Notes: generated by a model from the letters alone, not told the origin. A stretch of 64,000 bases of DNA from UBA5018 sp044375975 (GCA_044375975.1 JBILLQ010000008.1:1-64000), one strand, 5' to 3'. Shown: positions 40,393 to 50,446, numbered from the stretch's first letter. Translations and numbers: made by a program.

Positions 40393-43300
40393 TTGCTCAC
40401 CCTCTATCGGGGCAATCGAGCCGAGCTGCTGGCCGAGTTGCTGGCCGTCACCCTGCGCCTGGATCCGCCGGGGCCCTTCGAGCAGGTGCGAGTGGTGGTC
40501 AACACCTGGCCCACCAGCCGCTGGTTGGGGGAGCAGCTGGCCTTGGGGCTTGACGATCCCGATGCCGCCAGCGACTTCGCCGGTGGCGTAGCGGCCAACC
40601 TGCGCTTTCCCTTCCCCGGCAGCTACCTGCGGGAGTTGGTGGATGCCCTGCTGGCCGAGGCCGAACCTGCCGCCGCTGGCGTCGATCCCTGGCGGGCCAC
40701 CGCCCTGGTGTGGCCCCTGTTGGAACTGTTGCCCGCCCTGGTCAAGGCTCCAGAAGCGCAACTATTGCGCAGCTGGCTGGCGCGGCGGGGCCATGGCGGC
40801 TCGCTGGCTCAGCTCGATCTCAGCCTCTGGCAGTTGGCCCGGGCCATTGCCGATGCCTTCGACGATTACGCCCTCTATCGACCGGAAATGCTGGCCGCCT
40901 GGAGCGCTGGTCAGTTCGTCGACGGAAGCGGCAAACCGCTGCGGCCCCTGCAGCGGTGGCAGCCGCTGCTGTATCAACTGCTGGCCGCCCGCCTCAGCCA
41001 GCCCCCCTTCGCCCTGCGGGTGCGGCGGGCCATCGAGCTGCTCAGGCAGCGGCTGGAAGCGGGCTTATCGGGGGCGCCAGGGGGAGCAGCGGCTGAGGAT
41101 CTGGCGCCCCTGCCGCTGCAGGGCCCGATCAGGCTGTTTGGTCTGAGCAGCATGGCGCCGCTGCAGGTGGAACTGCTGCAGGCCCTGTCGGGGCTGGTCG
41201 ACGTGGAGATCTACCTGCTCAGCCCCTGCCGGGAACTATGGCGCCGCCGGGCCGAGGCGGCCCAGACCCCCCTGGGGGAGGACTGGCTGCTGCAGGTGCC
41301 CCGCCTGGAGGCCCGTTTTGGCCGGCTGGGAGCTGAATTTCAGCAGTTGCTGGAGGGCACCGGCGTCGCCCAGCTGGGGGCCTGGCAGGAGAGGGATCTA
41401 TTCATCGGCTCAGCCACCGCCGCCGAACATGCCGGCCGGCCGGCCAGCCTGTTGGAGCAGCTGCAACAGCAGCTGGTGGAACCGGAATCCTGGCCGCAGC
41501 TGAGCTGCCAGCCAGGCGATCAATCACTGCTGTTCCTGGCCTGCCCCGGTCGGCTGCGGCAGGTGCAAATCGTGAGGGATCAAATCCTGCAGCTGCTGGC
41601 CGCCGACCCCAGCCTCGCCCCGCGAGATGTGCTGGTGATGACGCCAGAAGTAGACCTGTTCGCGCCCCTGGTGGCGGCGGTGTTTGGCGACAGCGAAGCC
41701 ACGGGCGTAAACCTGCCCTGGCGGCTCACCGACCGCAGCCAGCAGAGCGAGCCGGGCATCGTCAAGGGCTTGCTGGCCCTGCTGGAACTGGCGGGAGAAA
41801 GGCTGTCCGCCTCCTGCCTGGAAAACCTGCTGGCCTGCACGCCGCTGCTGGCGCGCCATGGCATCGAAGCCGATGAAGCTGGCGCGATCACGGCTCTGCT
41901 GCAGCGGGCCGGCTTTCGCTGGGGGTTGGATGGCGGCGATCGCGACGGCGATCCCTGCCACAGCCTCAGTTGGGCGATCGATCGGCTGCTGCTGGGGCTG
42001 GTGCTGCCAGAGCAGCCGGGCCTGGCCCCAGCCGACACCGCGCCGCTGGCGATGGCGGGGAATCTGGAGCAGCAGGGCCGCTGGCTGCAGCTGTTGCTGG
42101 GGTTGCGGCGGGCCCTGGCTCAATTGCGGCGGCCCCGGCCGGCGGCGGCTTGGCTGCCGCTGCTGCGGGGGCTGATCGAGCAGTTGTTCGGCGACGGTGG
42201 CACCTGGGCCTGGGAGCTGAGCTCAATCCATGCCGCCCTGGCCGAATGGGGTGAATTGGCCGGCGATTATGAACTCTGCCTGCCCGCTGCCGTGGTGGCG
42301 GCGGTGTTGCAGGAACGGTTGGCGGTTGATAGCGGTCGCTTCGGCCATCGCAGCGGCGCCCTCACCATCAGTGGCCTGGAGCCGATGCGCGCCATCCCCC
42401 ACCGGTTGATCGTGCTGATGGGATTAGATGCCGGGGTGTTTCCACGCCAGCGGCAGCGGCCCGGTTTCCACCTGATGGAGCGCCAGCGGCAACTGGGGGA
42501 TCCCGACCCCGCCGACCAGGACCGCTACGTGCTTTTAGAGGGCCTGCTCTCGGCCCGCCAGCACCTGCTGATCACCTGGAACAGCCGCGATCCCCGCAGT
42601 GGCGATCTGTTGATGCCCTGCACCCCGGTGCGGCAGTGGCTGGCCCTGCTGGAACAAGACCTGGGCGATGGCGCTCTGGAGCTGGTGCTGCGCCAGCCGG
42701 CCGCCAACCCCTTGGAGCGCCGCAACTTCCTGCCCGAGGGTCATCGGGCGCCGATCTGCAGTGATCGACGCCTGTTGGAGGCCCGCCGGATGCTGGAAAA
42801 CCAGGGCAGCTCAGCGCCAAGGCCGCTGGTGGATCCGGCAGACCCGGCGGAGCCCCTCACATACGCGGAGTCCATCGAAACTGCAGAGTCAATCGAAGCC
42901 GAGGCGCCGCTCCAGCCCCTCACCACTACTTCTGCCTACGCCGATCTGCTGGCCTGGTTGCAGGCGCCCCAGCGCTGCTGGTTGGCGGGTCTGGGTCTAC
43001 GCCCCCAGGAGTCGAGCCAGCCGATCGAAGATCTGGAGCCGTTCAGCCTGGAGGAGCGCCAGCGGGCCCAATTGCTGCGCAACGCCCTGGAGGCCGGTGA
43101 ATGCCCCGACCTGCCCCGGGAGTTGCGGGGGCGCGGCCTGCTGCCGCCCAAAGCGGCGGGCGTCTTGGAGGCCCAGCGGCTCAGCCAGCGCTGGTGCAGC
43201 CTGGACCAGCTGCTGGCCGGCCTGGGGGAGGAGCGGCGGCAGCTGGCCCAGGGGCAGGGACTGGCGGCCGAGCTGCTCTGGCGCGGCGATGCCCTGCTGC

Positions 43301-43776
43301 TGGTGCATGCCGCCAAACCCCGCACCCCCCAGCGCCTGCAGCTGTGGCTGGAACTGCTGCTGGCCTGCGTCGCCGGCCAGCGGCCGCGTTCAGCCCTGCT
43401 GGTGGGCCGCCAAGACCAGGGTTTTGCCATTCTCGAGAGCCTGCAGGCCCTGGAGCCCTCCGCCGCGGCCCCCCTGCTGGATCAATTGCAACGGTGGCGC
43501 CACCACTACCGAGAGCGCTGTTGGCCAGTGCCCCCGGAGACCGGCTGGGCCTGGGCTTGTGCCGAAGCCAAGCAGCCTGGCAGGGGCCTGCAGGCGGCCT
43601 GCCAGGCCTGGGAGGGGGGATTTGGCGCCATCGCCGAACGCCAGGCCGCCGAGATGGCGCTTTGCTTTGGCCCCTCCTTGCCGGCCCGCGAGCTGGTGGC
43701 TGAGCGGTTTGAGCAGCACGCCAGCAACCTGTTCGGGCCGCTGCTGGCTCGCCTCAGCAAGGAGACCAGGCGATGA
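40393..43776 (+). CDS. recC: Exodeoxyribonuclease V subunit gamma (RecC)
   Basis: 1127 residues from a TTG start. RecC recognises Chi and splits the duplex in RecBCD. The inactive helicase-like core is recognisable from LTLYRGNRAELLAELLA, VVVNTWPTSRWLGEQL, LFGLSSMAPLQVELLQAL and ISGLEPMRAIPHRLIVLMGLD. It overlaps recB by 4 bp. A short Glu/Ala/Thr-rich stretch near residues 825-845 may be repeat-derived. Confidence 0.92.
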   Translation: MLTLYRGNRAELLAELLAVTLRLDPPGPFEQVRVVVNTWPTSRWLGEQLALGLDDPDAASDFAGGVAANLRFPFPGSYLRELVDALLAEAEPAAAGVDPWRATALVWPLLELLPALVKAPEAQLLRSWLARRGHGGSLAQLDLSLWQLARAIADAFDDYALYRPEMLAAWSAGQFVDGSGKPLRPLQRWQPLLYQLLAARLSQPPFALRVRRAIELLRQRLEAGLSGAPGGAAAEDLAPLPLQGPIRLFGLSSMAPLQVELLQALSGLVDVEIYLLSPCRELWRRRAEAAQTPLGEDWLLQVPRLEARFGRLGAEFQQLLEGTGVAQLGAWQERDLFIGSATAAEHAGRPASLLEQLQQQLVEPESWPQLSCQPGDQSLLFLACPGRLRQVQIVRDQILQLLAADPSLAPRDVLVMTPEVDLFAPLVAAVFGDSEATGVNLPWRLTDRSQQSEPGIVKGLLALLELAGERLSASCLENLLACTPLLARHGIEADEAGAITALLQRAGFRWGLDGGDRDGDPCHSLSWAIDRLLLGLVLPEQPGLAPADTAPLAMAGNLEQQGRWLQLLLGLRRALAQLRRPRPAAAWLPLLRGLIEQLFGDGGTWAWELSSIHAALAEWGELAGDYELCLPAAVVAAVLQERLAVDSGRFGHRSGALTISGLEPMRAIPHRLIVLMGLDAGVFPRQRQRPGFHLMERQRQLGDPDPADQDRYVLLEGLLSARQHLLITWNSRDPRSGDLLMPCTPVRQWLALLEQDLGDGALELVLRQPAANPLERRNFLPEGHRAPICSDRRLLEARRMLENQGSSAPRPLVDPADPAEPLTYAESIETAESIEAEAPLQPLTTTSAYADLLAWLQAPQRCWLAGLGLRPQESSQPIEDLEPFSLEERQRAQLLRNALEAGECPDLPRELRGRGLLPPKAAGVLEAQRLSQRWCSLDQLLAGLGEERRQLAQGQGLAAELLWRGDALLLVHAAKPRTPQRLQLWLELLLACVAGQRPRSALLVGRQDQGFAILESLQALEPSAAAPLLDQLQRWRHHYRERCWPVPPETGWAWACAEAKQPGRGLQAACQAWEGGFGAIAERQAAEMALCFGPSLPARELVAERFEQHASNLFGPLLARLSKETRR

Positions 43777-46700
43777 AAACCGCCCCATCTGTGAAAGCCG
43801 CCCCATCCGCTCTCGACTTCGACGCCAACTCACTGGCTTTGCAGCCCGGCGTGCAGCTGCTGGAGGCCAGCGCTGGCACCGGTAAAACCTTCGCCTTGGC
43901 CCACCTGGTGCTGCGGCTGGTGAGTCGCGAGCTGGATCCACTCGATTTGGAGCGGTTGCTGGTGGTTACCTTCACCGATGCGGCGGCGGCCGAACTGCGA
44001 GATCGCATCGCCCGCCGCCTCCAGCAGGCCCTGGCCGCCGTGGAGGGCAGTGGCCCGCCAGCGGACCAGGTGCTGGCGGACTGGTTGGCGCTGCAGCCCG
44101 GGGAACCAGAGCAAAGGTTGCGTTTACAGGGAAGGCTGTTGCTGGCCCTGGAAGGTTTAGATCGCGCCGATATCACCACCATTCACGGCTTCTGCCATCG
44201 CACCCTGCAACGCCATGCCCTGGAGGCTGGGCTGGGGCCGACACCGGAACTGGACAGCGACGACGGTGAACGCTCCGCCCAGGTGGTGCACGACTACTGG
44301 CAGCGACAGGTGCTCAGCCTCGATCCAGCGATGTTGGCGGGGCTGAGCCAGCAGGGCGTCACGCCAGAGTTGTTGCAGCGACTGCTGCGCCGCCTGGATG
44401 CGGATCCGGCACTGCAGCTGGAGCCCCTGCCGCCAGATCTGCTCGCCGATCAACCCCTGGCCCCCCAGTTGCAGGCGATCTGGCATCGCCGCTGGCACGA
44501 TTTTGTTGCCCAATGGCAGGCCGGCGGCGCGGGCCTGGAGCAGGCCTGCCGTGACCTGGCGGCGGAGCTGCGCTCCTGGGGCGTCAAGGACACCAAGCCC
44601 TACAGCATCGCCCCGAAAACCGATCGCTTTGCCCAGCTGAACGCCTGGCTAGAGGAGCTGCGGGCCAGCCTGGGGGATGCCCCCGCCAGTTATGACCTGG
44701 TGCTGGGGCAACCGCTGCTGCAGAGCTATTTCCACCCGGCGGTGTTCACCAAGCTGGCCGAAGGCCCCCTGACTGATGGGCCCATAAGTCAAGCGCCGCC
44801 AGATTCAACCAAGTCGGCGAGAAGTTATTCGCTGCCCCAGCGAGCCCTGCAGGAATCGATCGCGGCGATCGTGGACGGGCCGGTGGAATTGTTGCTCGCC
44901 CATGGCTTGCACTGGAGCCGTGAGGAACTGCAGCGGCGCCGTAGCTCCAGCGGCAAACTCAGCTTTGGCGATCTACTGGCCTGCCTGGATCCAGGGCCCA
45001 AAGGCAGAGACCATGCGGAAGGCGGCGGCCATCAGCAAAGCAGCGGCCATCAGCAAGGCAGCGGCCATGAAGAAGACAGCAGCCAGGCGAAAAACAGCGG
45101 CCGTGCGAAAACCAGCGGCCAGGGCGATCTGATCGCGGCCGTTAGCGCCCGATACCAGGTGGCCCTGGTGGATGAATTTCAGGACACCGATCCAATTCAG
45201 TGGCGCATCCTGGAGCGCGCTTTCACGCTGCCAAAGGCGGAAGGCCCCCAGCATCTGCTGGTGATGGTGGGCGATCCCAAGCAGGCCATTTACAGATTTC
45301 GTGGCGGCGAACTGGCCACCTATCGGCGCGCCAGCCAGCGGGCCGATGCCATCTACAGCCTGCGCGAAAATCGCCGCGCCAGCCCCGGCCTGGTGGCGGC
45401 GCTCAATGCCCTGATGGCGCCGGGTCTGGTGGGCTCCAGGCTGGCGGTGCCCGAGGTGCTGGCCCGCGCCGACCATGGGCAGCTGCTGCTCGATCCAGGC
45501 GAATCGCCCCTGCAGCTGCTGCCCCTGGAATCCGACGAGCAGTTGCCGGATCAAGTGGCTGGTCTCTGCCTGCGGTTGCTGCAGCGGCCGCTGCGGATCC
45601 GCAAGGGCAATGACCTTGATGGCTGGCGGGAGCGGCCGTTGACGCCGGCCGATATCTGTCTGCTGGTGGCCAAGCACCGCCAGGCCGAAGAGCTGCGCAC
45701 CGCCCTGGAGCGGCGCCAGTTGCCCAGCCGACTGGTGAGCCGTGGCGATGTGTTTGCCAGCGAGGCCGCCGCTGCTCTGCAGCGTCTGCTGGATGCGCTG
45801 GCCGATCCCGGCAACCCTGGTCGCCAGCGGCTGCTGGCCGTTTCACCCCTGCTCGGCTGGACTGCCGCAACCCTGGCGGCGGCGGGCCCCGACCACTGGG
45901 ATCTGTTGGGGGATCAACTGGCGGGGCTGGCCAGCCGCCTGCCGCGCGATGGGCTGTTGGCCTGTCTGGGCCAGTTGTTGCGCACCGAGGGCTTGGCAAG
46001 GCTGTCCCTGGGGGGGCGCCTGCTGGCCGACCTGCAGCAGGCGGCGGAGCTGGTGCAGGAGCGGATGCATCAATTGGGCCAGGGGGCCGGCGCCGCTGCC
46101 GACTGGCTGCGGCGCCGGCGGCTGGATGCCGATCCCGAGGTGCCGGAAGCCCACCAGCTCAACAGCACCGCCGCCGATGCCGCCATCGCCGTGGTGACGG
46201 TGCATCGCAGCAAGGGGCTGGAGTATCCCGTGGTGATCTGCCCTTACCTGTGGCGGGCCAGCGAGCGGCCCAGCGCCGCCATCCGGGAACTGGGCCGGCG
46301 CTGGCTGCCGCCGGCAGCCGATGCTCCGCTGCTCGACCTGCACCGCTCGCCCCACTGGGGTCGGGGCCGCGCCGCCGCCGAGGAAAACTGGATCGCCCAG
46401 CGGCAGGAGGCTGAACGCTTGGCCTACGTGGCCGCCACCCGGGCCCAGCATCTGCTGGTGCTGGGCTGGCGCCAGGAGCAGCGGCGCCAGGGCCAGGCTC
46501 GCCAGGCTCGTTCTGACCAGAATCAAGCTGGTCAGGCTCGAGCTGGCAAGAATCCAGCTGACCAGGACAACCCCCTGGCCAGTTGGCTGTTGCAATCTGA
46601 TGGCGAGCGGCGCAGCCCAGAAGAGCTGCCGATCACAGAGATCAACCCGGAAGAACTGCCCGCCGCCGCGGCCCGCTGGCAGCCAGCGGCGGGGGAGGGG

Positions 46701-47855
46701 GAATTGCGGCTCGGGCCGCTGCCCCGCCAGCGACTGGACAGCAGCTGGGGCCGCAGCAGTTACACCAGCTGGACCCATGCCGGTCCGCTGCAGCCTGGCG
46801 CAGTTGAGGAGGGCCGGCAAGGCGATGAACCGGCTGCCAGCTCCCTTGCCCCAGAGCAGCCGGGGGCCCTTGGCGATAGTGCGGAAACCAAATCAGCCAG
46901 CAATTCAGCCAGCCAATCAGCCAGCGCATCAGCCAGCAATGGGGAGCCTGGCTTTGATGATCCGCTGGGCCCCCTGGCCAGCTTCCCCCGCGGCAGTGGG
47001 CCCGGCGAAGCCCTGCACCGGATCCTGGAGCGGCTCGACTACGGCCAGAGCCCCAACGAGCCCCAGGCCCGCGCCGTGATCGAGCAGGAGCTGGAGAGGG
47101 CCGCTATCGATGTCGGTTGGGCGGAGGCCCTCAGCGAGGGCTTGGCGCGACTGTGGCTCACCCCCATGGGGGCGGGCCTGGGAGGATTTCGGCTGGCTGA
47201 GCTGGCCCGGGAGGAGCGGCTCAACGAACTGAACTTCGACCTGCCGCTGGCGGTGCCCAAACCCCGCTTGACCGCTACCAACACCCCTGCCACCTGCGAT
47301 GGCAACTCCACGGGCAGGGCTGGCTGGCCCCTGGTGCGGGCCCGCGGCCTGGCGGACTGTTTTCGCCGCCATCCCGGGGGTCTGTTTGGCGAGGCCTATG
47401 CCGACGATCTAGATCGACTGGAACTGGCCAGTCGCGGCTTTCTCACCGGCTCGATCGATCTGGTGTTCCGGCGGGGGGAGCGCTGGTGGGTGCTGGATTG
47501 GAAGAGCAACTGGCTGGGGGAGAGGGATGCGGCCGGCGGCCCTCGGGCCTGTGGACCCGCCCACTACGGCCAGGCGGCGATGGCGCAGCTGATGGCCGCC
47601 TGCCACTACCCGTTGCAGGCCCATCTCTACCTGGTGGCCCTGCATCGCTATCTGCGCTGGCGCCTGCCGGGCTATCGGCCCCAGCTGCACCTGGGCGGCT
47701 ACGCCTATGTGTTTCTGCGCGGCGTGCCGGGGGACAGCCCCTCCATCCAGCGCTGGGCAGCGCGGGGAGAGGCCATACCGGGAATGCTGGTGGAGCAACC
47801 ACCGCTGGCACGCCTGTTGGCGTTGGATTCCCTATTGCGGGAGGGCCTGGCGTGA
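43773..47855 (+). CDS. recB: Exodeoxyribonuclease V subunit beta (RecB)
   Basis: 1360 residues. SF1A helicase-nuclease: Walker A EASAGTGKTFAL at about 28-39, Walker B ALVDEFQDTDP, VGDPKQAIYRFRGGE, TVHRSKGLEYPVV, and the C-terminal nuclease centre GSIDLVFRRGERWWVLDWKSNW-like (split across the conserved Asp and Lys). Three low-complexity insertions come from in-frame tandem repeats: near residues 412-450 (hexapeptide, 18-bp units), around 908-932 (Gln/Ala/Arg) and 1041-1056 (tetrapeptide SASx, 12-bp units). It overlaps recC and recD. Confidence 0.94.
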   Translation: MKTAPSVKAAPSALDFDANSLALQPGVQLLEASAGTGKTFALAHLVLRLVSRELDPLDLERLLVVTFTDAAAAELRDRIARRLQQALAAVEGSGPPADQVLADWLALQPGEPEQRLRLQGRLLLALEGLDRADITTIHGFCHRTLQRHALEAGLGPTPELDSDDGERSAQVVHDYWQRQVLSLDPAMLAGLSQQGVTPELLQRLLRRLDADPALQLEPLPPDLLADQPLAPQLQAIWHRRWHDFVAQWQAGGAGLEQACRDLAAELRSWGVKDTKPYSIAPKTDRFAQLNAWLEELRASLGDAPASYDLVLGQPLLQSYFHPAVFTKLAEGPLTDGPISQAPPDSTKSARSYSLPQRALQESIAAIVDGPVELLLAHGLHWSREELQRRRSSSGKLSFGDLLACLDPGPKGRDHAEGGGHQQSSGHQQGSGHEEDSSQAKNSGRAKTSGQGDLIAAVSARYQVALVDEFQDTDPIQWRILERAFTLPKAEGPQHLLVMVGDPKQAIYRFRGGELATYRRASQRADAIYSLRENRRASPGLVAALNALMAPGLVGSRLAVPEVLARADHGQLLLDPGESPLQLLPLESDEQLPDQVAGLCLRLLQRPLRIRKGNDLDGWRERPLTPADICLLVAKHRQAEELRTALERRQLPSRLVSRGDVFASEAAAALQRLLDALADPGNPGRQRLLAVSPLLGWTAATLAAAGPDHWDLLGDQLAGLASRLPRDGLLACLGQLLRTEGLARLSLGGRLLADLQQAAELVQERMHQLGQGAGAAADWLRRRRLDADPEVPEAHQLNSTAADAAIAVVTVHRSKGLEYPVVICPYLWRASERPSAAIRELGRRWLPPAADAPLLDLHRSPHWGRGRAAAEENWIAQRQEAERLAYVAATRAQHLLVLGWRQEQRRQGQARQARSDQNQAGQARAGKNPADQDNPLASWLLQSDGERRSPEELPITEINPEELPAAAARWQPAAGEGELRLGPLPRQRLDSSWGRSSYTSWTHAGPLQPGAVEEGRQGDEPAASSLAPEQPGALGDSAETKSASNSASQSASASASNGEPGFDDPLGPLASFPRGSGPGEALHRILERLDYGQSPNEPQARAVIEQELERAAIDVGWAEALSEGLARLWLTPMGAGLGGFRLAELAREERLNELNFDLPLAVPKPRLTATNTPATCDGNSTGRAGWPLVRARGLADCFRRHPGGLFGEAYADDLDRLELASRGFLTGSIDLVFRRGERWWVLDWKSNWLGERDAAGGPRACGPAHYGQAAMAQLMAACHYPLQAHLYLVALHRYLRWRLPGYRPQLHLGGYAYVFLRGVPGDSPSIQRWAARGEAIPGMLVEQPPLARLLALDSLLREGLA
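45025..45114 (+). repeat. 18-bp tandem array (x5) in recB
   Basis: Five 18-bp units of the type GCGGCCATCAGCAAGGCA run through 45025-45114, with a partial sixth. They encode a hexapeptide series (GHQQSS, GHQQGS, GHEEDS, SQAKNS, GRAKTS) placed just before the Walker B region. Confidence 0.85.
46893..46940 (+). repeat. 12-bp tandem array (x4) in recB
   Basis: Four 12-bp units (TCAGCCAGCAAT-type) encode SASN, SASQ, SASA, SASN in the linker before the RecB nuclease domain. Confidence 0.8.
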
Positions 47856-49999
47856 GCGCCAACACCAGTGCCAACATCAGTGCCAACACCAGTGCCGAGA
47901 TCGGTAGCGAGGCTGCCGAATTCAGCTTCCTGGGGGCCGCCCTGGCCGAAGCCCTGCCGCGGCTATGTGGCGATAGCGCAGCCACCGATCCGTTGCTGCT
48001 GGACTTGATTGCCGCCCTCTGCGCCGCCCTGGAGCGGGGGCAACTGGAACTGCCGCTGCAGGGTCCAGCGCCGCCAGAGCTGCAGCCGCGGTTCTGGCCA
48101 GGGGCCTATCGGGCCGCCCTGGAGGGCTCGTCCCTGGTGGTGCGGGCCAGCCAATTGGCCGAGCGACCGGAGGCCCCCCTGGTACTGGCTGGCCAGCGGC
48201 TGCGCTGGCGGCGCTGGCATCTGCAGCTCGATCAGGTGATCGCTGCCCTGATCGAACGGGCCCAAGAGCCCCTGGCCCCATTGGCCTCAGCCACCCAAGT
48301 GGAGGCTGCCCGTCGCCGGGCGGCGGAGGCGGGTCTCGATACCGCCCAACAGCGGGCCGTTGCCACTCTGTTGACCCAGCGGCTGGTGCTGGTTTGCGGC
48401 GGACCCGGCACCGGCAAAACCAGCACAGTGGTGGCGATGCTGGCGGCCCAGCTGGCCCTGCAGCCCGCAGCCAAGCTGCACCTGGCGGCCCCCACCGGCA
48501 AGGCGGCCACCCGGCTGCGTTTCGCGATCGAAAGCGGCTGCGAGCGGCTGGCCAGCGCTGCCGCCACTGAAGTGCTGCTGGCGGCGCCCTGTTCCACCCT
48601 GCACAGGCTGCTGGAGAGCAATGGCCAGCGCTACGGGCGCAATCACCGCCAGCCCCTGGAGCTGGATTTATTGGTGGTTGATGAGCTGTCGATGGTGGAT
48701 CTGCCCCTGATGGCGGCCCTGCTGGATGCGCTGCCTGCCAGTTGTCGCCTGGTGCTGGTGGGGGATCCAGCCCAGCTGCCGCCGGTGGGACCGGGGGCGG
48801 TGTTATTGGAACTGATGGAGCCCGAGCGCCGCTCGGCCCTGGGTGCCGCGGCCGTGGAGCTGGTCACCAGCTATCGCAACAGTGGCGCCATCGCCTCGGT
48901 GGCAGCGGCACTGCGGCCTGGCAACGGTCCAGGGGAACAAGAGAGCCTCGGCCCAGAGAGCAGGCCAACCCAGGCAAGCCAAACCCAGCCAGCAAAATAC
49001 CAATTGAATGCATCCCAGCTAGCCGAATCCCAGCCAGCTGAATCCCAATTCACCACATCCCAGCTAGCCGAATCTCAGACAGAACCACTCCAACCAGATG
49101 CATTCCGGCTAAATATATTCCAACCAGATGTATTCCAGCTAGATGTATTCCAACTAGATGTGTTCCATACAACCAAATCCCAGCCAGCCGAATCCGCTGC
49201 TGGCGATCCAGAGCCAGAGCTTGAGCTGCCCGGTACAGCAGACGCCTACTGGGATAAGCCTGGCCTAGAGGAACTGCGACAGCGGTTGGCCCAGCTGCGC
49301 CCTGGGGACAACCTGCAGTGGTCGCAGGCCGCCGCCAATGCCCCGCCGCCCGCCGCCATCCAGCGCCTCCGCCAGCACCAGGAGCGCCTGGCCGCACTGG
49401 CCACCGCCTTTAGCGAGGAATGGATCGCCTTTAGCGAGGAATGGATCGCCGCTAGCGAACGGGGGATCACCGCTGGGCCCTCGCCGCTGGCGCAGGGCCA
49501 AACGACAGCTGGCGCAATGGCTGCCGCCACAGCCCTGTTGGCGGAGCTGGAGCGCTGCATCCTGCTGACGCCGTTGCGGCTGGGCAGTTGGGGGGTGGCG
49601 GCGATCCATCGCCAGCTGTTGGGCGAGCAGCTGGAAAGGGCACCGGCCGATTGGCCTTTGGGCACGCCGGTGCTCAATCGGCGCAATCTGCCTGAACAGG
49701 GCCTGGCCAACGGCGATATCGGCGTGGTGGTGGCCCAGGCGGGAGAGCGGCGCTTTCTGTTTCCAGGGCCAAGGCTGCTGCACCCGGCCCGAATCGGGGC
49801 TGCCGAACCGGCCCTGGCGCTCACGGTTCACAAGGCCCAGGGCAGCCAGTACGGCGAGGTGTGGCTGCTGCTGCCCCCGGGGCGCAGCTGGGATGTGCGA
49901 CTGCTATACACAGGCCTCACCCGGGCCCAACATCAGGCTTGGTTGATCACGCCCCATGGCACCAGAAACCCGTCAAAACCGTCCCTGGGGCTGGTTTGA
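47852..49999 (+). CDS. recD: Exodeoxyribonuclease V subunit alpha (RecD)
   Basis: 715 residues from a GTG overlapping the recB stop (GTGA). SF1B 5'-3' helicase: Walker A GGPGTGKTSTV, DELSMVDLPL, VGDPAQLPPVGPG and the closing LTVHKAQGSQYGE and YTGLTRAQ. The N-terminus begins with SANT/SANI tetrapeptide repeats (12-bp units). A large insertion at about residues 355-455, after RNSGAIASVAAAL, is built mostly from a 15-bp tandem array, and a 21-bp triplicate (FSEEWIA-type) lies at 49409-49471. The helicase motifs themselves are intact. Confidence 0.93.
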   Translation: MSANTSANISANTSAEIGSEAAEFSFLGAALAEALPRLCGDSAATDPLLLDLIAALCAALERGQLELPLQGPAPPELQPRFWPGAYRAALEGSSLVVRASQLAERPEAPLVLAGQRLRWRRWHLQLDQVIAALIERAQEPLAPLASATQVEAARRRAAEAGLDTAQQRAVATLLTQRLVLVCGGPGTGKTSTVVAMLAAQLALQPAAKLHLAAPTGKAATRLRFAIESGCERLASAAATEVLLAAPCSTLHRLLESNGQRYGRNHRQPLELDLLVVDELSMVDLPLMAALLDALPASCRLVLVGDPAQLPPVGPGAVLLELMEPERRSALGAAAVELVTSYRNSGAIASVAAALRPGNGPGEQESLGPESRPTQASQTQPAKYQLNASQLAESQPAESQFTTSQLAESQTEPLQPDAFRLNIFQPDVFQLDVFQLDVFHTTKSQPAESAAGDPEPELELPGTADAYWDKPGLEELRQRLAQLRPGDNLQWSQAAANAPPPAAIQRLRQHQERLAALATAFSEEWIAFSEEWIAASERGITAGPSPLAQGQTTAGAMAAATALLAELERCILLTPLRLGSWGVAAIHRQLLGEQLERAPADWPLGTPVLNRRNLPEQGLANGDIGVVVAQAGERRFLFPGPRLLHPARIGAAEPALALTVHKAQGSQYGEVWLLLPPGRSWDVRLLYTGLTRAQHQAWLITPHGTRNPSKPSLGLV
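49007..49201 (+). repeat. 15-bp tandem array (x13) in recD
   Basis: Thirteen 15-bp units, grading from GCCGAATCCCAGCTA-type to GATGTATTCCAGCTA-type, encode a pentapeptide series (NASQL, AESQP, ... DVFQL, DVFQL, DVFHT, TKSQP). The unit is a multiple of three and no stop codon interrupts the array. Confidence 0.88.
49409..49471 (+). repeat. 21-bp direct repeat (x3) in recD
   Basis: TTTAGCGAGGAATGGATCGC plus one C occurs twice in a row (49409-49429, 49430-49450), with a diverged third copy (49451-49471). It encodes FSEEWIA, FSEEWIA, ASERGIT. Confidence 0.85.
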
Positions 50000-50309
50000 A
50001 GTATTGGGCGCAGCTGATGGCTACCTGGTGAAAAGGCTATGCATCCACGCCGGCCAACGCATCAGCCTGCAGCGCCACAATCACCGCGACGAGCACTGGC
50101 TGGTGGTAGCTGGCCAGGGGGAGCTCGAATGCGACGGCCAAGTGATAGCGGCGGGCCCTGGCACCAGCCTGGAGGTGCCCCGCAGGGCCGTGCATCGCAT
50201 CAGTGCCGATGCCAGTGATTTGATTCTCGTTGAAGTTCAGCTTGGCGCCCCGCTCAGCGAAGCTGACATTGAGCGACTTGCCGACGACTACGGGCGCAGC
50301 ACCCCCTAG
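49956..50309 (+). CDS. Single-domain cupin, mannose-6-phosphate isomerase type II-like
   Basis: 117 residues. RPWGWFEVL at the N-terminus and KRLCIHAGQRISLQRHNHRDEHW are hallmarks of the C-terminal isomerase cupin of bifunctional mannose-1-phosphate guanylyltransferases, found here alone. Metal ligands are in HNHRDEH and the late His of RRAVHRI. It starts inside recD (44-bp overlap in another frame), so it is probably translated from the same message. Confidence 0.88.
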   Translation: MAPETRQNRPWGWFEVLGAADGYLVKRLCIHAGQRISLQRHNHRDEHWLVVAGQGELECDGQVIAAGPGTSLEVPRRAVHRISADASDLILVEVQLGAPLSEADIERLADDYGRSTP

Positions 50310-50446
50310 CCAAAAACGAGGCATCGAGCGGCTGGCTGCCAAGTGGTACAATCAAAATTCAACCTTTGTGAAGGTCAAGGCAGTTATTCACGGGTGTCTG
50401 CCGGCCTGTCGACGAAGGATCACACCAGGCCCAGGCCAAAAAACAA

